Shown piece by piece: positions 9,775 to 21,900 of a stretch of 64,000 nt of DNA. The notes below the pieces were generated by a model. That model saw only the letters and a list, made by a program, of their open reading frames with translations. It searched no databases and was not told the origin of the DNA. Within the stretch, counting starts at the first letter, position 1. Each line of letters opens with the position of its first letter. The translations under genes and the position numbers were made by a program. Source of the DNA: Achatina immaculata (Eukaryota > Mollusca > Gastropoda > Stylommatophora > Achatinidae); the NCBI GenBank assembly GCA_009760885.1, contig CM019691.1, forward strand, positions 33,121,814 to 33,185,813, in the 5' to 3' direction.

Positions 9775-11060
9775 TTTTTTTTTTTTTTTTACCATAACTC
9801 ACCTTGCGTTTATGGAAAAGTCGTGATTTTTGTGATGAGCACAACTCACTTCCCACGCAAATGAAACCCTATAAAATGAAGAGGTTACACAAACAAATTC
9901 AGTTAATTTTCAAGCAGACAATTATGGCGCGTCTATCGCAAAATTTACAAAACATTGCAGGCGAGAGTCAAAATCAGGTTGCCAGGCATTTAAACGTGCA
10001 GAAGAGTACCATCAGTCTACTTTGGCACCGTTTCCAAGCCACTGGCTCAGCTGAAGACCGGCACCGCGGTGGACGACCCAGGGTGACAACAGCAGCTGAT
10101 GATCACTTTATTCTGTTCATCACCTCAGAAACAGGTTTACAACAGCTTCCTCAAGTACCCAGTCATTGCTTCCAGGACTTCGTGTGTCTGATCAAACTGT
10201 CCGGGATAGACTTCATGAAGCTGGACTGGTGGCACGACGACCTCATCGAGGTCCTGTCTTAACGAGACCCCATCGCCAGAATCGACTTGTTTGGACCAAC
10301 CTGCATCGGCCCTTGGCAACTGACAATCAGTGGAGATGTGTCTAGTTTAGTGACGAATCTTCCTTTTTGTTGCGCCGCCATGATATGCTGAGAAGGGTCT
10401 ACCGTAGGCCAAATGAACGTTTTGCCCAAAATTTGCGTTGATGAAGCTCCGCCGCACGGTAGTGGAGGTGTAATGGTATGGTGAATGATCAGTTTCAACG
10501 GAAGGAGTCCATTGGTGTCGGTTGAAGGAGGCTTGAATGCTCAACGATACGTCAATGAAATTCTTTGACCCCATGATCTTCCATTTTTGACTGCGCAAAG
10601 GTCTGTGTTTCAACAGAACAACGCCAGACCCCATTCTGCACGGTTCACCACGCAGTTTCTGACTGCCAACAACATTCTCACCCTTCCCTAGACATCCCTA
10701 TCTCCAGACATGAATCCGATCGAGCATCTATGGATGAGCTGCAAAGGCGTGTTTGTTGCCGAAACGTTTCTCCAGTCAATCGTCATGATCTATGCCAGGC
10801 ACTCCAGGAAGAGTGGGCAGCCATCCCATAGGCACACATCAGACATCTGATAGCATCTATGTCCAGGAGATGTCAGTCGCTGATCGATGCAAGCGGAGGC
10901 CACACACCATAACTTGAGAACCACTGGGACTAACAAATTTTCGTTGAGTGTTTAAGCACTTAGGTATTATTGTGTGCACTTCGAAAATTGTATTCATTCA
11001 CTTTTAAAAGCTGTAGAATATCAAAGTTATGGCTAAAATTGGGTCGTCATGAGTTATTGG
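9775..11060 (+). mobile_element. Decayed Tc1-type transposon
   Basis: A frame from ATG 9924 encodes the Tc1 N-terminal paired-like DNA-binding region (QNQVARHLNVQKSTISLLWH, then GGRPRVTT). Later frames give FSDESSF (first catalytic Asp), QQNNARPHSA and SPDMNPIEHLW (D,D34E glutamate). Several stops and frameshifts break the transposase. In the second motif the usual DN is NN (AAC at 10617-10619), so the second catalytic Asp is lost. Limits are approximate, from weak end repeats around ccataactc and the end of similarity. Confidence 0.8.
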
Positions 11061-11069
11061 ATATTATAT

Positions 11070-11680
11070 TTAGTCTTATATAAATTTGTACTCAAAAACT
11101 ATTAGTGAGAAAGCTGAAATGAAGTAGCAGATCAAGGCAGCTTTCAACTCTCTAAACCAGCAGTTTTGAATTAATATAAATAAAACAGATCACTAACTTT
11201 TTTTGTTGTTGAAATGAAGCAGGTGATGTAAAGAAGGAACCACTGGTGCAAATTTATTACATTTTTGCTCATCAGCTTGAATACGTCTGTGGACAAGAAC
11301 TAGTCAGTCTGAGATCATATGTGCTGACTGATGGAGTGAACTTGAAAGATGATGATTAGACTGATGGAACCAACTGCTAATACAGGTGTGAAATCTTTCT
11401 GATGAGTGTAGTAGTTTACTGTGGCTTTGCTAACTTTGTGGCATATGCTGAAGAAAGTGGACTAGGATATTCCAAAATTTGTTTCTAGATTTCCTCATAA
11501 ACTCCACTGTAAATGGGAACCATATTTGGTTCTTACCTTCATTGACATCTGAGCAGTACCATAAGTGATTTCCAGGTGCAAAAAGATGTCGAGTGCAGTC
11601 ATTTCACTACTCCCAATGAAGTAGCATGGCACTAGCGAATGTACTACTGACAGTGTCATCAAGAAAAGCACGAGATAATG
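11070..11680. other. Intergenic sequence, nothing identified
   Basis: AT-rich sequence with no recognised element or coding signal. Confidence 0.5.
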
Positions 11681-11689
11681 ATCAGAGTG

Positions 11690-12040
11690 ATGGTGAAGAC
11701 ACAGTCCCATGCATTCAGCGACCCATATCTGATATGCTAGCGTCAGAGTTAACGAACCATATCTGACCAAGACCCTGTCCCACCTCTCCGTTGGTACCCC
11801 TAGGAACAGGCCTGGCCTGGTTAACGGGGCAGGGATCGCCATAGTCCCCTTGGTGGCGGAGCAAGCTAAAGAAGCATTGCACACCCCCTGCTTTTTAGCT
11901 GTACTCCGAGACTGAAAAAGTAACTACCATAACCCACTCCCACGCCGATACGATGTTGTTCCTCAACACATCTACAGCATCGGCTGCAAAGAACACCAGC
12001 TCGCAGTTACGGGAAGTTCGTACAAGTAAAAGCAAGTATG
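11690..12040 (+). repeat. Dispersed repeat S2
   Basis: About 330 bp with landmarks gaccaagaccctgtcccacc, the run caccccctgctttttagctg and cagctcgcagttacgg. Other copies lie at 21840-22160, 37195-37880 (opposite strand), 57185-57440 and, partly, 23945-24260 and 51130-51290. It has no protein frame of note and is probably a non-autonomous element of unknown class. Confidence 0.75.
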
Positions 12041-12479
12041 AGTACAATGATCAGAGTTGCATCACAACAGAACACAAACAATGAAAGTATCAAGGAAAGC
12101 AGAAATTCTAAAGTGGCACATCTGCTAACCACAAGACAGTGACCAGATTCACTAACTCTGAAATTATACGAACAAATCATGACGCTATATGTTTAGTCAG
12201 ATGCTCAGGTAACATCGATGAAGCAACTCGTGCGTCATTTGTCGTGGCGCACCTGACTCGTGCGTCATCATGTCGTGGCCCACCTGCTAACAGGCTGCTT
12301 TACTACAGCCCGCAAAAAGCAGTGGTAATAATCTGATGTCCTTATATGACAGGGCTTATTGAAAGATTTAACAGTGCATCAATCATGGTGGGCCATGACC
12401 CTTTTTTTCAAAGCATTTGCAGGAATTTTAAAGAGCGATAATACTTCGATACGTTGGACCGAAAGGAGAAATTAGATAT

Positions 12480-15274
12480 CATCACTAATAGCTTCTGCCA
12501 TTCTCCACCACCCCCACCCCCCCCCCACCCCCAACCGTGTGGTACCCGGGACCTTGGCACATGCGTGGGAAGCAAAGAATAGGACCACTGTACCCTAGTA
12601 CGCTTAGTGGTACGACTAAGGAGGGTTCGGCATAGGGCCAGCAACCCTATGCAGTTAAAAAAAACCCACCGGACTGCTACAGAAACAGAAAAAAGGAAAA
12701 AAACAAACGCATGTGGAAGGAGAAACGCATATCAGAAAACTGAGCCCATGATGGTTGTGGATGAAGACCAGCCACTGGAAGTCCCCACTGCAAAACCTAT
12801 TGCAGACCTCCTGGAGCCGAAACACAAAATGCAAATAGGCAACTGGAGTGTATGAACACTTAAACAAACTGGACAACTAGCATAAACCAACTAGGAAATG
12901 CACAGATACAAACTAGACATATTAGGAATACAAGAGGCAAGATGAACAGGACATGGCAGAAGGAAATTAACAACACAGCACACAGAAGATACAATATTAT
13001 GGTCAGGTCTATTATAGTTTGTTACGCACCAACAGAAGCAGCTGAAGAGGAACTAAAAGAAGATTTTTACAACAGCCTCCAAGCCAAAGTAGAAACATTA
13101 CCCAAACATGATATGCTACTCATCTTGGGCGACTTCAATGCAAAAGTATGTGAGGGAAATGAAGATAGAAGAATAATCATGGGAAGAGAATGAATCGGAG
13201 AAATAAATGAAAATGGAGAAAGATTGTGCGGGTTCCGCGAAGAAGACATGATGACCATCGGAGGGACAATTTTCCAACATAAAAACACCCATAAAGTGAC
13301 TTGGAGATTCCCAGACAAAACAATAGAAAACTAGACTGATCACATACTGATAAACAAGTGGAAACGGTCACTACAAGATGTGAGAGCAAGGAAAGGAGCA
13401 GATATAGGAAGTGATCGCAACCTTATGGTATCGAAAATAAGACTAAAACTATGGAAAGACCAAATCAGAGAACAAAGAAAGACATGCTTTGATACAGCAA
13501 AACTGATAGACCAGCAAACAAGAAATGAATTCTCGACAGTATTTAAGAACCCCTCCAGTGTCCTACAAGACAAAGCAGAAATGTCCATACTAGAGTTCAT
13601 TCTACAGGAAACAGCAAAAGAGGTGCTGGGATATCGAGAAAAAAAAAGAGAAAAGAGCAAGACCACATGGGAAAAGATAGAGCAAAGAAAGGAAATCAAG
13701 AAAAAAAATTATTGAGCTGAAAGAACAAGTCTTAAAAAAAAACTATGCACAAAAAGACAAAGAAGTGAAGGAATCATGCCATCAAGATAAACAGCAGTAC
13801 TAACGACAACTTAGCAGAAGCAGCAGAGAAAGCAGCATTTGAAAATTATACGAAAACCATCTGCAAAATCACAAAGCAGATGACATGTAACTTCAGCACA
13901 AGATGTGAGAGTGCAATAAGGACACGCAAGGGACAACTGATCAGTGGATAAAGAGAACAAAAAATTGAAAGATGGAGGCAATAAAGAAGCTAAAATTAGA
14001 CAGAGCATCAAGTAAAGATGAAGTGACTGCTGAGATGTTGAAAGCAGAAGAGACTGAAACACCAAAACAATTATGCTGGATAATACAACAAATTCTGGAC
14101 CTAGAGAAAACTCATGAAGAGTGGAAAATGGACTTATAGTAAAACTCCAAAGAAGGATGGCCTCAGAGATTGCATTACCCTACTGCCACTCACCACCAAA
14201 GTATTCTGCCACATAATCATCAACAGCGCTTGATGGAAAACTTCAGAAAGAACAGGTAGGATTTAAGAAAGGAAGATTATGCATAGACCACATATTTGTA
14301 CTTAGACAAATATTAGAACAGGCAAATGAATGGCATAGCACAACATACGCACTGTTTATAGATTTTGAGAAAGCCTTCTACAGTGTCAACAGAGATGCAC
14401 TGTGGAAATTTTAAGACAGCATGGCCTCCCTTATAAGATAGTGAATGTCATCAAAGGCCTATAAGAGGGTTTTCAGTGCAAAGTGATCCGCGGAGAGCAC
14501 ACTTCCAACAACGTTAGGGTACAAACAAGAGTAAAGCAGGGATGTGTACTATCATCAACAAATTACTGAGAATGCTACCAATATAAGATTAAAGATCAAT
14601 GTAGGAAAGACAAAATTAATGAAACAAAATGTGAACAACAGAAATGTATTGAGAGTAGATAACAAGTTAGTGGAGGAGGTCAACGAATATGTATATCTTG
14701 GTAATAGAGTAGTAGAAGATGGAGACAACACAGAGGACATCAACAACAGACTCACTAGAGCAAACCAGGGTTTTGCAATGCTGCAGACTACGTGGAAATC
14801 TAAAAAACTAAGGATGAAGACGAAGCTCAAGATATTTAAGAGTAATGTTATAAGTGTACTGTTCTATGGAAGTGAATGCTGTAAAATCTCCAGAACTATA
14901 GAAAACAAGCTGAATTCTTTCCAGACTAAATGTTTACGAAGAATTGGAAAACATATTTTGGCCAAACACCATAAGAAATATCATCTTATTGGAAGAAATG
15001 CAGATGAAGCCACTGACAGCAATTACTGAGGAAAGACGCTGGCGATGGTTGGGACATGTGCTCCGGATGACTGACGACTCACTACCCAAAATACACTAAG
15101 ATGGACACCACAGGGGAACAGAGGTAAGGGCAGAACAATAAAAGAGAAGAACAACAGAGAGGATGATGTTGAGCAAAAGAGGGCTCACCTGGGGAAGAGT
15201 GGAAAAAAAGGCAAAGGACAGGCATTTGTGGGAAACCCTTGCGGATGCCCCATGTGCCTTGAGCACTTAAGGTT

Positions 15275-15320
<46 letters not shown>
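12480..15320 (+). mobile_element. LINE family A, nearly full-length but defective
   Basis: The order of modules fits an endonuclease-plus-reverse-transcriptase LINE: an ORF start near 12607, an AP-endonuclease region (VCYAPTEAAEEELKEDF at 13019 on, LILGDFNAKV near 13120), a linker, RT fragments (FIDFEKAF near 14355, GVKQGC near 14530) and a C-terminal region from 14544 with NEYVYLGNRVVEDG. Many stops are present. After GVKQGC the sequence jumps directly to RLKINVGKTKLM, so a deletion removed the block with the catalytic FADD/YADD box. The 3' end carries a GA repeat. It resembles RTE/Jockey-like elements often annotated as craniofacial-development-protein-2-like. Confidence 0.85.
15279..15319. 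repeat. GA microsatellite at LINE A 3' end
   Basis: An uninterrupted GA run directly after ggttcaaa, the conserved LINE A 3' end also seen (reverse strand) at 9384 and 52400. Confidence 0.95.
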
Positions 15321-15322
<2 letters not shown>

Positions 15323-15774
15323 CTGCCATCAGCTTCGTCATAACAAGCTGAGATAGGCGGGCAAGTAGGGAAATCTGAAGTGAATTATCTCTCATGCGAA
15401 TATTTTGGGCTGAAGATCTTCAATAGCGGAATCCAGCCGACTGAAGTAATATCAAGAATGATAGCTAAAGCAGCTCCTTCTTGCACGGTCGATAATCCCT
15501 TTAAAAAAGGAAGGGAAAAAACCCCGTCATATGTGTAGTATTGAGAGGAAAAGAGAAACTGCTGCTATGGTGAATAGTGAGCCCATTTTACTAAATTTCA
15601 GAGAGATACGCATATGTATTTTAATAGTACAAGAGTTATTTTTCTTCTTTTGAGCTCAGTTTCATACGCTCGGCTATCTAAATAAGGAGACGGTCATTTC
15701 CATCAATTTCACCTCCAGTGGATGTTATTTATAAGTACCTCACAGTTTTCCTATCCATGTCCTTTTTTCTGGAG

Positions 15775-15880
15775 TCATACTTTGGTCTCTTAGATGTCTG
15801 TAGAGAGAACAGGTTTGCAGGATGTGTTCTGGGGTCTGGAGATATGAACATACGAGAGTTATGCATACAGGATTATCAAA
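15775..15880 (-). mobile_element. LINE family F fragment
   Basis: The reverse complement contains ccagaccccagaacacatcc, matching the segment at 48320-48350. Short remnant. Confidence 0.4.
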
Positions 15881-16084
15881 ACAAGCGATGAAGTCCCAAA
15901 AGACGTTGCAGAATGTTGCAAATTAATTAACACCAACGTAGAAACAAGACGGTACATATTACATGGTCTTGTTATGAGAAGTCAACTATTTGTGAAAATT
16001 GCTGGGAAAACTGGAAGAAGCTGTGCATGCCTTTATATGAGTGCAGAATACGCACGGGAGTTTCAATGAAGCAGTACTTTATAG

Positions 16085-17400
16085 TAAAAATGCCGCCGTT
16101 GGCGAGATTTTTCAGTTGCCGTGCGTGGAGCGGTGCTCCTCCCGGCCAATGAAGAAATGTGCAAATGAGGTTGCCGCGCAGCATCAGTGCGGAAAAGGTG
16201 GTAGAAAGGATAAAGCGAAGCAAACAGTCAAATCACGGCACCTCTGGTCTGGAGGCCGGCCACGTCCTGAGTGCAGTCATATTGGGTGAAATGCATGAAC
16301 CGGCTTGTCCCAGAGGTTAAGACGCTGCTGGCGAGACTCTTCAAATGCCGCGCGTGGAGTGAAGCTCCTCCCGGTCAAGGAAGAAATGCAGAAGAGAAAT
16401 AAAGATTGCTGTGCGGTGCCGATGGGAAAGGTGGTGGAAAGGATAAAGTGAAGTTTAATCGGTATGTCCAGTAGTATCGCTACGAGAGCTGTACATACCA
16501 CGGCACCTCTGCTCTAGAGGCCGGCCACGTCCAAAATACACCTACACTGGTGAAATATGCCTAAACCGGCACACACCAGGGGTGGAACTTGATGGCTAGA
16601 CATGTCATGCCACCTCCGCTCTAGAGGTTGGTCACGCTTGATATACACCCATACTGGTGAATTTTGCCTAAACCGGCTCACACCAGGGGTGAATCTTGAA
16701 GGCTATGCATGTCACAGTACCTCTGCTCTAGAGGTCGGTCACGTCCCAAACAGACCCATACTGGGATAATATGCCTAAACCGGCTCAACCCAGGGGTGGA
16801 AGTCACTAGTGGCGAGGATTCGTCCTCCTGGACAAAAGCTCCATCCTGGTCACAACTAGGAAGGGTAGCGGGCACGACTGCAAAATGTTGAAGTCGGAGA
16901 CACTGGACCAAGGCAGTCTAGATAGGCAACCACCACTCACCCGGCGGGGATGTTTGCGTATCCTAATCACGCTGAGGTTTTCCGGTGAGAAAGTCCAACT
17001 CTGGACTGGATGGGCAACCACCTCTCACCCGAAGGTGATACACGGGTATCTCAAAACACGTCGAGGTTTTCCGGTGAGAAGGTCCAACTCTGGCCTGGGT
17101 GGGCTACCGCCTCTCATCCAGCGGGGATGCACTGATATCCTAAACACGTCGAGGTCTTCCGGTGAGAAAGTCCAACCCTAGACTAAACTGGTGCAATGAA
17201 AACCACGGTGTCACGCAATCCCGCTTCTGATACCCACCAAGAATACAGGCTAAAGCCCTGTGATACTCTGAACCCCTTGTGGTCCTCTCGTGGATTTGGG
17301 GACCACACAGGAGACCACGGGACCTAACGAGGACCACAGGCATAAATTCAGTAGGATCACAGTGCGGTTTTGGTGGTAGAAGCGAACGAAGAAGAAGAAG
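16085..17400 (+). mobile_element. Structured retroelement P, copy 2 with internal tandem modules
   Basis: Plus-oriented and longer than copy 1. The 5' head (ggcgagattttt, cgtgcgtggag) occurs twice, at about 16088 and 16325. A roughly 105-bp module with ctctagaggtcggtcacg and cctaaaccggctcacaccag is repeated about four times from 16240 to 16800. An 80-90 bp module with ttttccggtgagaaagtcca occurs three times from 16970 to 17190. The element ends in gaagaagaagaag at 17400. There is no rRNA sequence at this 5' end. No significant ORF. Confidence 0.65.
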
Positions 17401-17654
17401 TAAAAATGCAACAAAGTCTTCACTCTTCATCAAAAGATAGTATTATAACGATTTGACTTTCACTTTTTTTCAGACAAACAGGTCAACGATGTGATCATAA
17501 ATGAGAAACTTTTACACCACAGATGCCCACTTATTTTTATAGTGTAGTTCAGTTAATAGTGATATTTGGTATTTTCCTTTTCCTTTCCTCTCAAATCGAA
17601 GATAACAAGCAGTGGTACATTAGCCATTCGGCCGAACATAATTTGTGTGTGTGT

Positions 17655-17669
17655 GGGGGGGGGGGGGGA
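17655..17669. repeat. Poly-G run after a GT repeat
   Basis: A homopolymer of about 13 G. Similar runs occur at 33482-33494 and 34616-34628. Lengths may be unreliable in assembly. Confidence 0.8.
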
Positions 17670-17710
17670 TGTCATGAAGTACAGATTGTTTCGTTTCACA
17701 CATCAATCGT

Positions 17711-17975
17711 TTAACTCTTTCACTCAGAAATTAATTCCCATCCTCGGCCAGAATAAATTTGATGAGAAATTTTGGCAGAAAGAAACTAGAAGGAAATTAT
17801 TTTTTATTGTAAGAAATATGGATTAGGTTAGAAATGTGCTAATTTTCAGGTTAAAAAAGACTTTGCCTAAACGTGAGCAATCATTTGCATAAATGTGTTT
17901 GATCTGCAAACTCTGCCAGTCTTGTTTAGGAGTTAACTCTTTCACTCCTGAACAAGATTGGTAGGACTGACAGAT
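17711..17975. mobile_element. Possible TTAA-type miniature element ends
   Basis: TTAACTCTTTCACTC occurs at 17711 and again at 17933, and an imperfect inverted repeat of about 32 bp (17901-17932 against 17944-17975) surrounds the second one. The terminal motif is like that of the TTAA elements at 24426-25125 and 30561-30749. A complete element could not be delimited. Confidence 0.4.
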
Positions 17976-17979
17976 CTTA

Positions 17980-18719
17980 CACATTTATGTATAATATGTA
18001 CTGTATAATCTGTACCGTCTTTTGAGTTGGCCTGTACTAGGGCGATACGTTATATCATTGTGTTCTGTTTTGCAGCAACAGCAGAGATCAGTTAGAGTGG
18101 AATCAGATCATATATCGGAAGATGAACTGTTTTGGTTGCAGGGTGCGAGGAGCTTGGGTGGTGGTTAATACGTCATTGCTTACAAGCTTGCATTTTAGCA
18201 CGATTTGCTTTATATTCTGTTGGTCAGGATGAAGTAGAATAACGGCTTGTTATCATGATCACAAAGTGGATAGTTTTAAAACCAAATCTGATCTGCTTTC
18301 TCTGATGACCGTGACGCCATATGAACAGTCACATTAACCACTGTTTGTTTTATTTGTTTCTCGATTCTAAATTTACATTAACCAACCGGTTCTGTAGTTT
18401 AATGCCAGTTTGAGTTTCTTTAATAACACAAAAGTTATAGAGTTCAGTATTGGAGGTTACTTTCTTCATGTTTTCATAGTTTTATAAAAATCTTAGTTTT
18501 TATTGTAAGAAATATCTTATATAGTACAAAATAACATAGATTTACAGGGATGCTGTTGTTTAAAATAAAATATTGATTATATGTTCTAGCACAAATATAC
18601 CCATTATTTTACTATTTATTTTTAGCGTTCGTGCACTGTTCTAGCCTGCGGACATGCCTTACAATTTTTATGATAATTACATAAGTTGTTAATATGTATT
18701 ATGTAAATAAGGAATTAAG
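17980..18719. other. Intergenic sequence upstream of IMMT, nothing identified
   Basis: AT-rich sequence with no recognised repeat. It should contain the IMMT promoter if the first exon is that at 18720-18918, but no clear core promoter motif is visible. Confidence 0.45.
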
Positions 18720-18846
18720 ATTTAATTAATCGTTATTCAACACGTATTTTGATCGAACTCCTGGCACAAGGACTTCACCTTGGATCGGCGTTGTAGAAAT
18801 TGGCAGCAGAACTATTTGAAGGAGGGAGGCCTTGAAGTACACAAAC

Positions 18847-18891
18847 TGAGCACAAAGGCCCCCTTCATTTAGAAGTGCTCGGTCTGCCAGG
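18847..18891 (+). other. IMMT 5' leader with in-frame stop upstream of the start codon
   Basis: A TGA at 18847-18849 lies in frame 45 nt before the ATG at 18892, and no other in-frame ATG intervenes. This supports 18892 as the start. The transcription start was not located. Confidence 0.6.
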
Positions 18892-18918
18892 ATGTGGAGA
18901 ACACCAACTTCAAGGAAG
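18892..18918 (+). CDS. IMMT: IMMT exon 1
   Basis: Nine codons, MWRTPTSRK, then a gtgcgt donor, phase 0. Joined to exon 2 it gives a basic amphipathic mitochondrial presequence. Chosen because it is the nearest upstream ATG-to-donor unit in the right phase with an upstream in-frame stop; an alternative exon cannot be excluded. Confidence 0.65.
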
Positions 18919-21900
18919 GTGCGTATTGTTTAATCATTATTTAACGTATTTTGTCAGAGTGTGTGTGTTTGTCAGTGATAAAATGATTTCATGTGCACCA
19001 ACGTTTCAAAGGTCCCTTCTAAATGGAAAAAAGGAATCATTGTTAAAATACCGAAAAAAGGGAACCTTAGCGATTGCAATAACTGGAGAGGAGTAACTTT
19101 ACTAGCAGTTATATCAAAAGTATTTTGCAAAGTTATTCTGAATAGAATTAAAGATATAGTGGATGCTGCAGTGAGACAAGAACAACCAGGATTTCGAAAA
19201 GGGAGAAGCTGTCTCGATCAGATAATACTATAAGAATAATACTTGAAGAACATATTGGAAAGCAAAAGCCATTAATCCTGAACTTCATAGACTTAAAAAA
19301 AAGCATTTCATAGTATACACAGAGATTCATTGTGGAGAATTTTAAGAATGTATGAAATACCATCTAAGATTGTCAACATAATTAGAAACCTCTACAATGG
19401 ATATGTTTGTGCAGTCAAACACAGAAGAAGGAATGAGTGAATGGTTCCAGTTTGAAAGAGGCGTGAAACAAGGATGTATATTATCTCCCTTACTTTTTTG
19501 AATTGCCATAGACTTCATAATGAAAAAATGCTGCACAGTAAAACGGGCATTGATTGGGTACATGGAACCTAACTGGAAGATCTTGATTTTGCAGATGACA
19601 TACTCTTATCAGTGACACTGAAATCAATGCAAGTAAAAACAGATACCCTGTCTTCAATGGCTACTAAAATAGGACTTGAAATTAACAAGGATAAAACAAA
19701 AATAATGAAACTTCTCATAACCATGAAGGACAAATATATGTAGAAGGAACAGCTGTTGAAGAAGTAAACCATTTTGCATATCTTAGCAGCTGTATAGACC
19801 AGGATAGTGACACCAGAAAGGAAGTTAGAATTCAAATTGCAAAAGCAGCATTGACCTTCAAGAATCTTGAGAACATAAGGCATTCAAAAGTTATAAGCAC
19901 AAAAACCAAATTAAGATTATTCAATTTAAATGTAATATCCACCCTAATTTATGCATGCGAATGCTGGAAAACAACTAAAGAAACAGACAACAAATTAGAC
20001 TCTTTTGAAAACAAATGCCTAAGGAAAATACTCAATAAAAGTGGAAAGAATTCAAGAACAATGCAGAGATAAGACAGATGAGCAAACAACACCCTGTCTC
20101 GTGGGTCATCAGAAAAAGAAGATGGACACATGAGAAGAAACAATCAGAGGATCCCCAAACAAGCCATCAAGTGGAACACAACAGGCCGAAGAAAAAGAGG
20201 TCGACCATGTGAAACTCTAAAAAGGACGTTGTTAAGAGAGGCCTTTCAGTGGGCATAACCCTTAATGAGATTGGAAAAACTCATTGAAGACAAGAAATCT
20301 TGGCGAACTACCATGTGGGCCCTATGTGACGTTTAACGGCACGGGAAGGATATAAGATGTAAGTGTTTCAAATAGGCAGAGTTTACAGATTGTACTGGAG
20401 TTGGTGTGCTATGCTTCTTTATGTACACTAGCACATAGTGGAAGTTTCTTACTGTATATAAGGAATGTGCTAATTAATTCAGAGACAAAAAGTTAGGAAA
20501 GATTGACACCCTCTACCGCAAGTATGTTCTTAGTGATGAGACCTCACTGAGTTGATAATACTCGTTCTGTGCTGAGTAAGCTTGTATGTATATGTTCACA
20601 ACGCTGAATTTCATTCGTGCCTCAAATTTTCTTGTCAAAAATTGCACATTTCCATCTTTTCATGTGTTATAAACCAATGACTCTACAGACACAGTAGTCA
20701 GAGTACAGCAGATTAAGACTGACAGAATAATATTTATCAGGTGCCACAGATCTTATGTTTTTCATAAATGATGCAGTCAGCTAGGCATAGTGAAGTCAGA
20801 TATTTTGTAATTTTAAATTTTGAACTCTGTCCATTCATAACCACACTTTTCTATCTAGGAGTTTTGTTTCAGCACTGCTCTGCTGTCAGGACAGAGGAAT
20901 GGGTTTGGAGAAAACAGATGAGGTTGCTTGTAGTTGACCTACAATATGTTTTTCAACATTAAATGCAGTGGAATATAATGCTCTGGAGTTTTGTGATGTG
21001 CATAGAACTGAATGATCAAAGGTTGCTTAAAAAAAAAAAAAAAGACTTCTTAGGATTAACCTGAAGGCAGAACATGTTCATCATGGGCATCTGAGTGGTG
21101 AAGTGATTAATGCACCAGTCTCTCATGCCAAAGGTCAGGAGTGAATCTGGCTGGAGGTTCACCAGTCACCTAGTGGGGGAAGGAAAAGCTTCCAGGCATG
21201 ATGCTGACCATATCACCCTTTAGTGTGCTGACAGGTCAAGGAAAAATATGGGCACTAACACCATATCCCAATGTCCCTCTAAGGCATGATAGGGTTACCT
21301 AATGTTCATCATAACAGACTTTTAAAATCCATAAGCATTTACTAAGCTTCTCAGATATTCTGAGATATTTCGAGAATTCATCATGTTGAGATGATTCAGA
21401 TAACTCATTTGGAATGGCAGGTCAGAATGGTTAAAAATTCATGTCCCAGGCTTCACAAAAGATTGTTATGAGTAAAAGATGCCAGGCCAAGGACAGGTCA
21501 TGGTGGGCAAAAGTTTATTCGTCAAGTTTCTTGAAAACATATAAAGGAAAGAAAGACATTTAAAGGAAAGATAGCAGGTAGAGATAGGTCAGGATTGATA
21601 AAAGTTTGTGGCTCAAGCTTCACAAAAGCCTGTTATATAAGGGAGAAAAATATGACCTTTTTTTGTCACCTTTACTTCTTGTACTAGTGAAGAAAGGAGG
21701 TTTTGAAAGTTAAATGAACTGAGATGTTTTAAATATAGTTTTAAGTACTGTATTTGGTTATATATGTATATTTAGTTTTCAGAGTTGCCAAATACAAATG
21801 GTGGATTCATGGAAAAAGGGGCATTTATCAAAAGTTTGAGGGGGTGAAGACACTCATAGTCAGCGACCCATAGCTGATATGCCAGCGTCAGGGTTAGCGG

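Noticed and set aside
13067..13699. Minus-strand open frames opposite the LINE A endonuclease region
   Set aside because: Shadows of the A-rich plus-strand LINE coding sequence.
21085..21160. A functional tRNA gene
   Set aside because: The A- and B-box-like motifs are degenerate, no cloverleaf can be formed, and the body is shared with other SINE copies.
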